A stretch of 64,000 nt of DNA from Deltaproteobacteria bacterium (GCA_031273455.1 JAISRZ010000083.1:1-64000), one strand, 5' to 3'. Positions 27,833 through 37,293 are shown, numbered from the stretch's first letter. Notes: generated by a model from the letters alone, not told the origin. Made by a program: numbers and translations.

Positions 27833-27911
27833 AGAGGTTGGCCGGGGTCGCGGCGGTTAGGCGCGGGCCATTGGTTCCACCATAGCTTTAAGATCAAGCT
27901 CAAAATACTTA

Positions 27912-27961
27912 AGCCCTAATATTTTCGCGGCGGAGCGGGCGAATATTAGGGCTATTTTTTT
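27912..27961 (+). terminator. Strong intrinsic terminator
   Basis: AGCCCTAATATT pairs with AATATTAGGGCT around an 18-base loop and is followed by TATTTTTTT. The following stretch to 28630 is AT-rich. Short minus-strand frames at 28100-28473 overlap each other and look like unrelated debris. Confidence 0.88.
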
Positions 27962-28630
27962 AGTGTTTTTAAATATTTATGGATATTAATTGATTATTCA
28001 CTTAGCAATATTGTTTTTTTATTTCTATTTAATCAATAATATAATAATCAATATTAAATAAACTGTTATAAACGCCTTATATGAAAAAAATAAATTTTGT
28101 TAGCGATAGGGGCCATCTAGACCTAGGATATGGAATATTGGCCGGGCTCTTCTGTTTAGCTTATCTTGTTTAGCGTATTTTTTCGCTTGTGATTTCGGAA
28201 ATTTAGAGCTATCATGAGGACAATTTTTAAAATACGTCCACGTATTTGGGTGGGCGACCTTCTGACGAGGGTCCACCAATAAGCCGAACAAATTAAAGCG
28301 CACCCAAAATAAACTGTAGTTCTCAATTTTTTTCTGGCTAAAATAAATAAAAAAATAAATAAAAATCGCCCTACCCCATTGATTCCGCCAGAAGACGCGG
28401 ACGCTAAAAAAAAAATAATCAAGCGTGGCCTTATGGCTAGAGTCATTAAAATATATTTTTGGTTATAAATCAAATTGATTTTTGTTCAGTAATACTAAAA
28501 ACTTAACAATCTTTATATGACAAGAAATTTATGTTTTAATAAATTGCATATTGTATGTTAAATAACTAAGTTATTGTTTAAATTATCATATAATAAAATT
28601 ATATCTATTTTTAGATTATGGAGTGAAATT

Positions 28631-29599
28631 ATGAAATCCGCCAGTGAATTTGATGGTATGTTGGAAAAGGCGAATCAGAATGATCCTAAAGCTCAGTACG
28701 CGGTCGCTAAGGCTTACTTAGACGGGCGAGTCGTGGCTAAAAACTACCAGTTAGGTCTGGAATGGTGCGAGAAAGCCGCTCAGAATAATCACGCTTACGC
28801 CCAGTTTCATCTTGGCCATTTGAAAACGCGCGAAGCCACTCAAACGCTCAGCGGCTTAATACCGCCATTCGCTAACAGTTTTGGCGTGGACCTGAATCCA
28901 GTTGGCGTCTCACCAATATTCGTCAGAATTCCGAACGCCGCGCTTTCGGTTAATAACGCCCAGAACTTTCAAAAAGTGGTTGAGGCTTATCAAAAGGCCC
29001 AGCGAACCCCCGCTTATCAAGACGCCCGAAACCAATTGTTGGTCGGGCTCGACTGGCTCGAAAAAGCCGCCGCTCAAGGCCAAATGGAGGCTCAATATGA
29101 GCTGGCCGAGCTATACCAAACCGGTGGGCCTTTCCCTCATGACCTAAAAAAGTCGGTCATGTTCGCTGAGATGGCCTCCGATAAGGGGCATAGCGGGGCT
29201 ACCGCGATGCTCTCGAACATGAACCAGCGGGGGATCGATGGCGTTCTGAAGGCCAATAGGGCTAAATCCCTGGAACTTTTAAAAAAGGCTTCCCGGCTAG
29301 GTGACCTACCCTCGCAAAATTTACTCGCCCTAAAGCTTATCTATGGCGAGGACGTGGAACGCCAAGACCAACCCGGGGCTCTCCAGTTGTTGGAAAAAGC
29401 CGCCAACGCCGGGTATTCAAAATCTCTCTACAACCTGGCCATTTGTCACTATTGTGGGGTTGGGGCGAAGAAGGACCCGGAAAAAGCCATTCAGCTACTC
29501 CAGACAATCGTTGATCAGGCTGAATTAGTGGTTAATACCCTGAATAAGATGCTCGCCGGGTCTAAAGAAATATCTATATACGGTGGTTTAGTTTACTAA
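28631..29599 (+). CDS. Sel1-like repeat protein
   Basis: The start at ATG 28631 follows GGAG at seven bases; an earlier in-frame ATG at 28574 lies in an AT-rich leader. The 322-residue protein has no signal peptide. It is built of Sel1-type helical repeats: AQYAVAKAYLDGRVVAKNYQ, GLEWCEKAAQNNHAYAQFHLG, WLEKAAAQGQMEAQYELAEL, SKSLYNLAICHYCGVGAKKD. About residues 60-120 form a non-repeat insert. Such proteins act as scaffolds for protein contacts; the partner is unknown. The gene lies alone between the Mo-cofactor genes and the RiPP-like operon. Confidence 0.82.
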   Translation: MKSASEFDGMLEKANQNDPKAQYAVAKAYLDGRVVAKNYQLGLEWCEKAAQNNHAYAQFHLGHLKTREATQTLSGLIPPFANSFGVDLNPVGVSPIFVRIPNAALSVNNAQNFQKVVEAYQKAQRTPAYQDARNQLLVGLDWLEKAAAQGQMEAQYELAELYQTGGPFPHDLKKSVMFAEMASDKGHSGATAMLSNMNQRGIDGVLKANRAKSLELLKKASRLGDLPSQNLLALKLIYGEDVERQDQPGALQLLEKAANAGYSKSLYNLAICHYCGVGAKKDPEKAIQLLQTIVDQAELVVNTLNKMLAGSKEISIYGGLVY

Positions 29600-30102
29600 T
29601 AATATACGCTAAATATTTATATGCTATAATCAAATTCATGAATAATATATATCATAATAGACACTAGTTAAAGACATATTTATTATAATATGCATACTAA
29701 TTGTTTAAAATAGTTATAGCCTAAAATATTTATTTACCAACTCGTTCTGACCGCCTGGCCGCCTAATAAGATAAGGTTTACCGGATGGTCTGATTTTTTA
29801 AGACCCCAGCCATTAAGGCTGGTGAAGCTTAAAATTTGGACTAAGACATAGGCCGACCAAAGAATTTGGCTCTATATCTTGGATGATGCCGGAGGAGGTC
29901 TGTATGGCGGTCTTGAGAAATGGATGAAGGATGGGGTGTCAAAAAGTTAGAAGCACCTTTAGAGGAAGATCTGGCATAAAGTCAAGAGATACGGCGGCTT
30001 TAGGTCAATTAATCCTAGAAACACCCGTGAACGGATACAGTCATCTCAAGTGGAAAAATTATGGTGAAATAATTATCAGATTACACATTTTAGACATGAA
30101 AA
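29600..30102. other. Non-coding stretch with possible coding debris
   Basis: No intact gene. Short fragments in different frames look protein-like (YILDDAGGGLYGGLEKWMKDG near 29876-29935; a Lys/Arg-rich fragment near 29965-30063), but I cannot assign them. The first 130 bases are very AT-rich. Confidence 0.35.
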
Positions 30103-30381
30103 TTATTTTTTTAAATTAATTATTTTACTCCATTGTAAGTCACGAACTAAAAATAAAATATCTTGACTTAATTTATTATAATCAACTTCATATTCTTTAT
30201 AAAGTATGTCAATTATATTTTTTATTGTTAAAAACCCATTTGAAAGGTTATAAAACTCTTTTGCTACTTGGTTTAAATACCTTATCTCCAAATCAATTGA
30301 CATTGTAACTAAGAAATCACCTTCGTTTCTTGTTTTTAATGCTATAGAATATGGTTTTAATGATAATAACTTAGTAAACAT
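30103..30381 (-). CDS. PqqD-like RiPP recognition protein
   Basis: The 92-residue protein follows the PqqD/RRE pattern: ALKTRNEGDFLVTM, then RYLNQVAKEFYNLSNGFLTI, IIDILYKEYEVD and a final DILFLVRDLQWSKII. PqqD-type domains bind the leader of a ribosomally made peptide and present it to a radical SAM enzyme. It is the last gene of a minus-strand operon, four bases after the second precursor-like gene. AT-rich. The family call rests on pattern, not on a search. Confidence 0.75.
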   Translation of the reverse strand: MFTKLLSLKPYSIALKTRNEGDFLVTMSIDLEIRYLNQVAKEFYNLSNGFLTIKNIIDILYKEYEVDYNKLSQDILFLVRDLQWSKIINLKK

Positions 30382-30384
30382 TAA

Positions 30385-30663
30385 CTATATCTCATCAACT
30401 AAAACCGGTAACAGATTTTTTAAAGGTATTGTTTGTAAACTTGATCCTCTTTTTGATTGAGTTGTTGCAGATTGAGCTGCTAAAGCACCAGCAGCTGCAC
30501 CAGCGGCTAAGGAAGCGAGAACAGCTTCAGTCGCCAATGCAGCACCCACAGCAGAACCCACAGCAGAACCCGCAGCAGCAACTGCAGCACCAATTGCCGC
30601 TAATGGTATAATTCCATCAGAATTAATAGCACCTATAGAAGGTGAAATATATATTTTTTTCAT
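30385..30663 (-). CDS. RiPP precursor-like peptide B (Ala/Gly-rich)
   Basis: I start it at ATG 30663, preceded by AGGTAGG. The 92-residue peptide begins MKKIYISPSIGAI, similar to the KK.YI.P start of peptide A and of many radical SAM-modified precursors. The middle (about residues 18-70) is nearly all Ala, Gly, Val, Leu and Ser with GxxxG-like spacing (IGAAVAAAGSAVGSAVGAAL), suggesting a membrane-active helix pair. After a basic QSKRGSS comes LKNLLPVLVDEI, echoing KKLLPI of peptide A. No cysteine. Bases upstream are a fossil of peptide A's end. What is modified is unknown. Confidence 0.65.
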   Translation of the reverse strand: MKKIYISPSIGAINSDGIIPLAAIGAAVAAAGSAVGSAVGAALATEAVLASLAAGAAAGALAAQSATTQSKRGSSLQTIPLKNLLPVLVDEI

Positions 30664-30681
30664 TTGTTGCCTACCTGTTAG

Positions 30682-30746
30682 CAATAATTTCTTACGTCTT
30701 AAGTATTATTTTCTATCTATTGGTAATAATTTCTTATGTCTTAAGT
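30682..30746. repeat. Direct repeat of a precursor gene end
   Basis: The word AATAATTTCTTAYGTCTTAAGT occurs at 30682-30703 and 30725-30746. On the minus strand the first encodes LRHKKLL near the end of peptide A; the second, after A's stop, would read LRRKKLL just upstream of peptide B. Confidence 0.75.
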
Positions 30747-30942
30747 CACTAAAGTCCTCGTTAATACTGTTTATGAGTTTAGTTGCTCCAGACATCGCTA
30801 AACCACCAACCGCAAAACCAACCGCAGTAGCTACTACTGGAGCCAAAGGAACTAAAGGTTCGTTTGTTGACCCAACTTTCCCAAAATGGACACAAGCAAC
30901 TTTAGGACATATATATGTTTTTTTATCCATATTGAATACCAT
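30706..30942 (-). CDS. RiPP precursor-like peptide A
   Basis: The 78-residue frame starts at an ATG overlapping the radical SAM stop (TAATG), suggesting coupling; a second ATG at 30930 gives MDKKTYICPKVACVHF. The leader motif KK.YICPK resembles peptide B. Two cysteines lie near the start (residues 12 and 17). The middle is hydrophobic (PLVPLAPVVATAVGFAVGG), followed by a polar part and the end LRHKKLLPIDRK. Its size, position between the radical SAM gene and the PqqD-like gene, and the shared ends with peptide B make a RiPP substrate the best reading. Confidence 0.62.
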   Translation of the reverse strand: MVFNMDKKTYICPKVACVHFGKVGSTNEPLVPLAPVVATAVGFAVGGLAMSGATKLINSINEDFSDLRHKKLLPIDRK

Positions 30943-31970
30943 TAAAGTTCTATATCTTTATCAACGTGATTTATAACAGATAATTTATTTTTATTTAAAT
31001 TATTAATTTCAAATAAATAATCAATAACTTTTTTGTTAGTCCAAACATTTTTAAATTTTTGGTTCCATAATTTATAAAAATCATCTTTTAAAATGTTACC
31101 AGCTATAATAGGAGCAACACAATCTAATCTAATATCACCATTAGGCCTTATTATAGCAACTGAATTTGGCGTTATACTACTTTTATTTAGTTGATAAATA
31201 TCTGTTGCTCCAATTTGAATTATTAGTTTATTAAAATATTTTTTTATTAATGAATTTATCTTTTTTAACATTAATTCAGATTCTTGCTCTGTTAAAAATA
31301 AATTATTATTTAGTGCTGCTCTTCCACTTGGCATTATTTTACCAAATATGATGGAAGAAGCTCCCAACAGATAGGACATTTCAGCCATTTTTTCGATGGA
31401 ATCTAAATTTTCTCGAGTTACGCAATTCGCAATAGTAACCGGAAGACCAGCATTAGAAAGTAATAAAACTGCTTCAACAGCTCTATCAAAACTACCTTTT
31501 ACCCCTCTTAAATTATCATGTAACTCTGCTGTTGCTCCGTCAATTGATACCTGAACTCTATAAAATCTGTACTTCATCAAATTTTGTGCTATATTTTGAG
31601 TTACGAGCATACCATTGGTGATTAAAATGAATCCAGTTCCATCATTATGCAAAATATCCATTATTTCAAATAATTTGTTTCCTAACAATAATGGTTCTCC
31701 GCCTGAGAGAATACATTGAAATATACCACCTCTATCAACTAAGTAACGAGAAAAATCAATCCAATGTTGTGGTGTCATTGAAGTTATTTTATCATTATCT
31801 CCTGAACGATTATAGCAATGTTTGCATTTAAGGTTGCAGGAAGCAGTCAATTCAAATTGAAGACCTATGGGGAAAGTAAATTCAACGGGAAACTGATTTT
31901 CCTTTATTAACTTATTTATAAAAGCCTTTTCAAATTTTATTGCTTTTTTTTCATCTTCTGTTATGTTCAT
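30942..31970 (-). CDS. Radical SAM peptide maturase with reduced SPASM region
   Basis: The 342-residue enzyme has the cluster motif CNLKCKHC near residue 45, then CILSGGEPLL, LITNGM and VSIDGATAELHD as in PqqE/SPASM enzymes. Radical SAM enzymes of this group crosslink or oxidise side chains of a precursor peptide. In the C-terminal region the family normally shows several cysteines; here the conserved part reads VAIIRPNGDIRLDC, then IIAGNILKDDFYKLW, with only one Cys. An auxiliary cluster is therefore incomplete or supplied by a partner. It overlaps the Cys-cluster gene upstream by 20 bases. AT-rich, unlike the core genes. Confidence 0.88.
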   Translation of the reverse strand: MNITEDEKKAIKFEKAFINKLIKENQFPVEFTFPIGLQFELTASCNLKCKHCYNRSGDNDKITSMTPQHWIDFSRYLVDRGGIFQCILSGGEPLLLGNKLFEIMDILHNDGTGFILITNGMLVTQNIAQNLMKYRFYRVQVSIDGATAELHDNLRGVKGSFDRAVEAVLLLSNAGLPVTIANCVTRENLDSIEKMAEMSYLLGASSIIFGKIMPSGRAALNNNLFLTEQESELMLKKINSLIKKYFNKLIIQIGATDIYQLNKSSITPNSVAIIRPNGDIRLDCVAPIIAGNILKDDFYKLWNQKFKNVWTNKKVIDYLFEINNLNKNKLSVINHVDKDIEL

Positions 31971-32325
31971 TAATATAATTTAACCTGTATTTATAAATTA
32001 AATTCTTTATTTCAATTACTTTATCGTTTAAAAAAGGTAAAGGAGTATAGTGCAATATATTATTTTGATATATTTTTATTAATTGAAGGCAGTAGTTTAA
32101 ATTAATTAAAATAAAATTTGTTTCATTCAATCCGGAAATATAAAACGTTTTGTCACTATTACATATAAGTGGTCTTTTATTGTATATAGAGCATAAATTG
32201 TTTGATAAATATGCGCAAGTGCCATTAAAATTTTCTAAATTTAATTTAAAGTTTACTTTATCCAGCATTCTGCAACATACACTACACTTTACACAAGGAA
32301 AATTTATAGTTTTATTGGCAAGCAT
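31951..32325 (-). CDS. YkgJ-type cysteine-cluster protein
   Basis: The 124-residue protein begins with FPCVKCSVCCRML, then GTCAYLSNNLCSIYNKRPLIC: a CxxCxxCC plus later Cys pattern of the YkgJ (zinc/iron-chelating) family. It is the first gene of the minus-strand operon, with GGAA nine bases before the ATG. Such proteins often accompany radical SAM enzymes, but their job is not established. With the Cys-poor SPASM region of the next gene, it may provide a metal or Fe-S site in trans; that is speculation. Confidence 0.75.
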   Translation of the reverse strand: MLANKTINFPCVKCSVCCRMLDKVNFKLNLENFNGTCAYLSNNLCSIYNKRPLICNSDKTFYISGLNETNFILINLNYCLQLIKIYQNNILHYTPLPFLNDKVIEIKNLIYKYRLNYINEHNRR

Positions 32326-32377
32326 CTAAATACGTTCCTTTACATTAAATTGCTTTACTGAACCTCAAACTATTTTA

Positions 32378-32614
32378 TTAACTTTTAACAGTAGTGTATA
32401 TTTTTTTTAGATTGTTAAAATAAATAGTACATTTGATCATATGGTCAAGAGTGCATGTTACTCTCAATCCAGAAGTCATCTTGGTATTTGATATAAAATT
32501 CGCAACTGTCTCAAAATCTGTTAAGGGTTGACATTTCCAGTTTATCGAGATAAAAGCAAATAGCCTATGTTCGACTTTATTCCTTACTAGTGCCAAGCGG
32601 TAGATGCGAGACAT
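32378..32614 (-). pseudogene. ISAzo13-like transposase fragment (C-terminal)
   Basis: The open frame reads NKVEHRLFAFISINWKCQPL, then FETVANFISNTKMTSGLRV, a stretch I recognise from the end of ISAzo13-family transposases (IEHRLFSFI..NW, L..TGL.V). Nothing of the catalytic core is seen and no inverted repeats are visible. A remnant. Confidence 0.65.
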
Positions 32615-33226
32615 GAAGATGGATCACTCGCGTAAAAATTCTCACTAACTGTAGCTACGATTGTTGATCAGATTTTTAACTTCAAAAAATTTTACTACTC
32701 ATAATTTTATTTGTCAATAGGGAAATCAGCAATTCTAATTTTGGAATCAAATTTTTTATTTATCCCGGTTCCTAATGAGACATGACCTTAACCCCATTGG
32801 CTCATTCCCCGGGCAAAGGCTATAGCTGGAAAGCGATTCGCGATTTTATTAAAAACTCGTCCCAAGATAAGTCGTGGGCCCCCCTTGGCTGGTCAAGAAA
32901 CCGGCCAAGTGGGGCTTAAAGGTAAATGGTTTTTTATCAGTCTTTAAACCCGTGTCCTTCATCCGCTCGGCGTAGCTGAGATTAGAGATTTTAATCCCCT
33001 ATTGGATGGTTAAGTGAAACTTAGCCTTTAGACCCTTTCGTTAGCCGCGTTGATTAAGCTAAAGGCGTGCCCGCCAAAGCCGGGCCTTTAGCCGATAGGT
33101 GTGGACCAAAAGCCCCGAATCCCTCTTAGCTGAGCGGAGGTTGGTTTTAGGGCTGTTGGGGGTCGTTATCGCCAATTTATAAATCCTGGCTCTCTCTAAA
33201 GATCTAAGGATCTAAGGATTTTTTTC
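32615..33226. other. Non-coding stretch
   Basis: No gene with clear family character. A 46-codon frame from ATG near 32779 (TPLAHSPGKGYSWKAIRDF) looks protein-like but has no ribosome site and no recognised family. Confidence 0.35.
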
Positions 33227-33255
33227 TTGACACCGGGGACCGAGGCTAGTAATAT
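33227..33255 (+). promoter_or_regulatory. Promoter for tRNA-Leu
   Basis: TTGACA at 33227-33232 and TAATAT at 33250-33255 with a 17-base spacer, 115 bases before the tRNA. Confidence 0.5.
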
Positions 33256-33369
33256 TCTTAGGTTATTTTTCGGTCGGCTTTAGATCGTCGAAATAATAAA
33301 CACGTTTAAAATTTAATTTTGGAACTCAATATTTAATTTTATTGATTTTCCTCTCTTAATTCCCATCCT

Positions 33370-33455
33370 GCCCGGATGGCGGAAATGGTAGACGCACGGG
33401 ACTTAAAATCCCGCGAATTTTATTCGTGCCGGTTCGACCCCGGCTCCGGGCACCA
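33370..33455 (+). tRNA. tRNA-Leu (UAA)
   Basis: The acceptor arms GCCCGGA and TCCGGGC pair fully. The anticodon stem CGGGA/TCCCG holds TAA. A long variable arm (GCGAATTTTATTCGT), the T-loop GGTTCGACCCC and an encoded CCA end complete an 86-base class II tRNA. TTA is a favoured leucine codon in this window, so it is an important tRNA here. Confidence 0.97.
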
Positions 33456-33673
33456 CCCTTCCTATCTAGACTCGTCTTGTTTTTATAAAATCATTGATAA
33501 TTAAACTGACAAACTTTAATATTAAAGATTGTTTTAGTTTATTTTTTATCTTTTAACAGTAATACCGTCCTAGTTAATTCGTTCTTTTCCGACTCTTCTC
33601 TTTCTAGCTCTAATAGTTTCCAGGCTTGGCCCCAGCTCAATTCTCCATTCCCTTATCCTAAGTTAATATTGGG

Positions 33674-33706
33674 CCCAAAAAGGGGGCCAACGGCCCCCTT
33701 TTTGGG
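33674..33706 (-). terminator. Terminator after the MscS-type gene
   Basis: CCCAAAAAGGGGGCC pairs perfectly with GGCCCCCTTTTTGGG around a three-base loop. It can work in either direction and lies 40 bases past the channel gene's stop. Confidence 0.8.
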
Positions 33707-33745
33707 ATTATCAACTAGGGTCAGAACTGGCTTACTTGGCCAAGT

Positions 33746-36244
33746 CTATTTAGCCAAATCCGGGATCGGTTTGGGGGTCAGTAAAGTCACTTCCAAGCAG
33801 GGGTTATACAAGGTGATCCCCAGCTCTTGGAACCGCCTTTCAATGGCTTGGCGAATGGCTGATAGAGTGGAAAGCCCAAAATCCACGTCCACAATGGTCA
33901 CGAGTAAGGTGAAGATCAAAGAGTTATCCCCAAACTCGCTTAAAAAGGCGGCGGGCGGATCGGCGGCCATTACCTTCTCGTGGGCTAAGGCGATTTCTTT
34001 CATGGCGGTTAAGGCTAAGGCGATATCCACGCCATAGACCGTCTGGACAATAAGCTTCCGTCTAACTTGGCGATGGTTGCGGGTCCAGTTGGTGAACTGA
34101 CCGGACATGATATTGGAGTTGGGCACATAGACCACCGCCTTTTCCGCGGTCTCCAGTTCGGTGGACCTAATGTTGACCGATTTAACGGTCCCTAAGACCC
34201 CATTAACCTCCACTAGATCGCCCACCATAATCGTCCGGCCAAACATCAAAATTAAACCGCTAACCAAGTTCCCAAAGATGGCTTGGAGACCTAAGCCCAC
34301 GCCCACGGACAGACCGCCGGCCACCACGGCCAAACTAGTGAAGTTCACGCCTAAAAGGCCCAAAGCGATAATGGCGTAGATAACCCAGATAAGATAGGTC
34401 ACTAAGACCTTTAAAGGCGGGATAACGCCTTTTTCTAGGCCCGTGAAGGTCCGGGGGAGCTCTTCTAAGGTCGTCTGCCCAAAGGCCACTAAAGACCTAA
34501 ATAAGAAGAACAAAAAGACGATTAATAAGATCCGGGAAAACTCAAAAGAGGCGTCGCCAATGGTGTAGCCTTGCTTTAAAAAGTTGAGTAAGAGGTACTC
34601 GAGCCCTGGGGTGGACCAGAGCCAAGGGACCGCCGCCACTAAAGAAAGGACAAAGGCCAAAGGGATGGCTAAAGACCGGGAGATGGCCCGCTTAATGGGG
34701 CTTTCCTTTTCGTCAAAATAAAAGTCGCTTAAGGTCGCGCCTAAAGAAATTAAGGCCGCGGCTAGGATCATGATGTTCACTAGGGTGAATAGGAGCATAA
34801 AAAGTAAGATGGCTAGCCTGGGGTACCCTAAGATAGTGGTGAGGAGTGAGCCGATAGCGAAGTAGACGGCCGAGCTATAGGAAAGGGTCTCCATAAAAGT
34901 CAGTTTCTCCCCGGTGGGGGCGACCTTACTCCGTTTCCGCCAGATGAGAAAAAGAATTAAGACCATAAGCCAGCCCACGGTCATGGGCCCAGCTGGGCAG
35001 TCTAAAAAAAGAAAGACCACCCCTAGGCCGGCTGGGGGAAAGAACCTAGCTAAGGGCGAACTGTGCCCTTCTAGCTTAGGTAAAGCCGCCACCCTTAACC
35101 GCCAGCTTAAGGAGGCGAGACCCCATAAAAGGATCAAAACGCCCGGGAGCTTTAAGGCTAAGTAGCTTCCGCCTAAGGAGTTCCGCGAGCCAATGAGTAA
35201 AGACAAGCCCACGATGAGCCACAGCCAGCTCCCTTGGATAATCTTGGCTATCCCCTCTTTCCAGGCTAATTTGGAGCCCTTAAAGGCCCTTCTAATGAGT
35301 TCCCCCAGTAAGGCCGTCACCCCTAAGGCCACTAAAAAGCGGACTAAAGCCCCTAGCCAGTTGGCGGCGGTCTGGGGCCAGATAAATAAGGTCATGGAGG
35401 CGAGGGATTTGGCCCAGCTAAAGATCTGATCCACGCTGGAGGTTAGACCGCCTAAGACCTGACCGCCCGAGGCGGCCGAGGTTAAGTAATAGTTACGCCA
35501 GGTGGTGGGGATATCCTTTTCAATGCTGGCGATGGCGGAGTCCAGGTTTTTCAGTAAGATCCGCCCAGGGCCTAAGACCGACTCTAACCTTTGGTCAGCC
35601 CGGGTCAAAAGCTCCTCGGCCATTTCCAAGCTTTTTTTGGGGAGAGCGCTACTTTTATCGTCAAAGACCAAACCTTCCATATCCTTTTTTAAAGAGGCGA
35701 TCTCCTCTTTTCTTTGGGTTAAAAGGTTCTTCTGGATCTCCGCGGACTCCAGCTCATGGCCAATGATGACCCTAAGCCCTTGCATTTGCCGTAAAAGGTC
35801 CTCTTGCTGGGCGGGATAAGCCCGGGATATCTGAAACAGTCGCATGAGCCGGGTTAGCTCCAGGTTGGCGGAGGCCAGACGATCGCTTAAAGTGTGGGCC
35901 CCAATGATGGCGTCCACGGAATTGGAGATCTCCACCACCATCTGGTAAACCCCGGAAGCCCGGGATTCCCAGATCTGCCGTAAAAAGTCGTCATTGACCG
36001 GGGTCTTTAAGATCTCCGGGTCAATCGCAACCGTTGGGGCCTCCGGGCTAGCCGCCTCGCTAGCGGCGGGATCGGCTTCCGGGGGGGCAACGTTAGTTTC
36101 GTTGGTATTGTCCGGGATCTGGCCAGTTGTCTGGTTAGCGGCCGCGGGCTGGGGCTCTTCGGCCCTAAGAGGCGGGTTTACGGCTAGAAAGAAGAAAAGG
36201 GCTAATAGGCTCAACAAGGCCAAAAGGGCTCTCGGCTGACTCAC
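33746..36244 (-). CDS. MscS-family mechanosensitive channel, large type (MscK-like)
   Basis: The 832-residue protein has a signal peptide (ALLALLSLLALFFFLAV, cleavage after LRA), a periplasmic Pro/Ala-rich then coiled-coil domain of about 200 residues (DUF3772-like), several membrane helices from about residue 280, and a C-terminal MscS core. The pore helix reads GGLSVGVGLGLQAIFGNLVS, followed by FGRTIMVGDLVEVNG and VYVPNSNIMSG, all typical. It opens under membrane tension on osmotic downshift. It is transcribed alone, with a terminator behind. A damaged fragment of a close homologue is present at 62653-62955. Confidence 0.93.
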   Translation of the reverse strand: MSQPRALLALLSLLALFFFLAVNPPLRAEEPQPAAANQTTGQIPDNTNETNVAPPEADPAASEAASPEAPTVAIDPEILKTPVNDDFLRQIWESRASGVYQMVVEISNSVDAIIGAHTLSDRLASANLELTRLMRLFQISRAYPAQQEDLLRQMQGLRVIIGHELESAEIQKNLLTQRKEEIASLKKDMEGLVFDDKSSALPKKSLEMAEELLTRADQRLESVLGPGRILLKNLDSAIASIEKDIPTTWRNYYLTSAASGGQVLGGLTSSVDQIFSWAKSLASMTLFIWPQTAANWLGALVRFLVALGVTALLGELIRRAFKGSKLAWKEGIAKIIQGSWLWLIVGLSLLIGSRNSLGGSYLALKLPGVLILLWGLASLSWRLRVAALPKLEGHSSPLARFFPPAGLGVVFLFLDCPAGPMTVGWLMVLILFLIWRKRSKVAPTGEKLTFMETLSYSSAVYFAIGSLLTTILGYPRLAILLFMLLFTLVNIMILAAALISLGATLSDFYFDEKESPIKRAISRSLAIPLAFVLSLVAAVPWLWSTPGLEYLLLNFLKQGYTIGDASFEFSRILLIVFLFFLFRSLVAFGQTTLEELPRTFTGLEKGVIPPLKVLVTYLIWVIYAIIALGLLGVNFTSLAVVAGGLSVGVGLGLQAIFGNLVSGLILMFGRTIMVGDLVEVNGVLGTVKSVNIRSTELETAEKAVVYVPNSNIMSGQFTNWTRNHRQVRRKLIVQTVYGVDIALALTAMKEIALAHEKVMAADPPAAFLSEFGDNSLIFTLLVTIVDVDFGLSTLSAIRQAIERRFQELGITLYNPCLEVTLLTPKPIPDLAK

Positions 36245-37293
36245 AACGCCATACCTCCGGGCTCAAAGTGGATAATAAAGCTAAAAACTAGAAACTTTGG
36301 CGGTAAAATTATAGAAAAACTGTTAATAAGGTTAGATTACCCTTAAGACTGCGGCTTAAAGCTAACGGTCGCGAGTTTCGCCGGGCTTCAAGGGCCGGAA
36401 TAAAATGTCTTGAGCCCGGTTAGGGTCTTAACCCCCTTAACGAACGGTGGGGAAGAGTATACCATTATTTTGGTTGTGGCGTTGGCTTAAGGCGGTTATA
36501 TTTAGTCTAAGACGCGCTTATACGCTTATGTTCCAATAAATTATTAAACTTTAGGCGATATTAGTTCTGAATAATTGATTGACTAGAGGCTCTAGCGACC
36601 GTCCAAAAAAAGCGGCCATCCGCCGCTATTAGCGACCATGGACCCTAAACCTTAAAGTCAGACCCCCTTTTTCGCGAGCTTTGCGCCTAACTCGGGCTTA
36701 AACTTGCGGCTTAAAGCCATCTCGCCGAAAAAGGGTTAGTTATTTTTTTTAATGGAAACTTTTTGATCGTGGTACAATGAAAAAAGCGGCCAGGTCTGGT
36801 TGGCCGGCGGGAATTTGGTTTTTTCGGCCAGTTTTCGGTCGCCATCCACCAGCCATTCCACCTCATTTCTCAGTTATTTTCGCCTCAATTCACGGTTAGT
36901 TAATATTTTTAAGGCTAATATTAAAAAAGCGCGTAAAACATTTAATTATAATATGACTTTTAATCTTATTTAAAGATTAATCAATCCATACTAACAGTCA
37001 TGCATAATTTGTCTTAGCCGCGCTAGGCGCCCTTAAGCTCGTCTATTTCATGGCGCGCGACCGTTCTCTTCCCTAGCTCTGACCCAGCGATTTTTGGCTT
37101 TATTATAATTTTATTCGTGTTTTTTTTATTGTTTCGCGTTTAATAAACCGCGTATATCATAGAATTCTAATAAAAACATAGTATTTAAATAATAAATAGC
37201 TGAAATATTAAATATAAAATAAGATATATAAAATAATTAAGGCGTCAGCCAGCTGGTCGCTCGTTTATTGGGGGCTAAGGAGAAAACCTAATA
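36245..37293. other. Non-coding stretch of about 1 kb
   Basis: I see no open frame of coding character. It is GC-rich to about 36750 and then strongly AT-rich up to the PTS gene. It presumably holds the promoters of the divergent MscS and PTS genes, but no element stands out. Confidence 0.4.

Noticed and set aside
28100..28473. Minus-strand open frames after the XdhC-like gene
   Set aside because: Two overlapping frames compete, both with odd composition and no ribosome site or recognised motifs.
28574..28630. Longer N-terminus for the Sel1 protein
   Set aside because: The extension is AT-rich leader sequence; the internal ATG at 28631 has a proper ribosome binding site.
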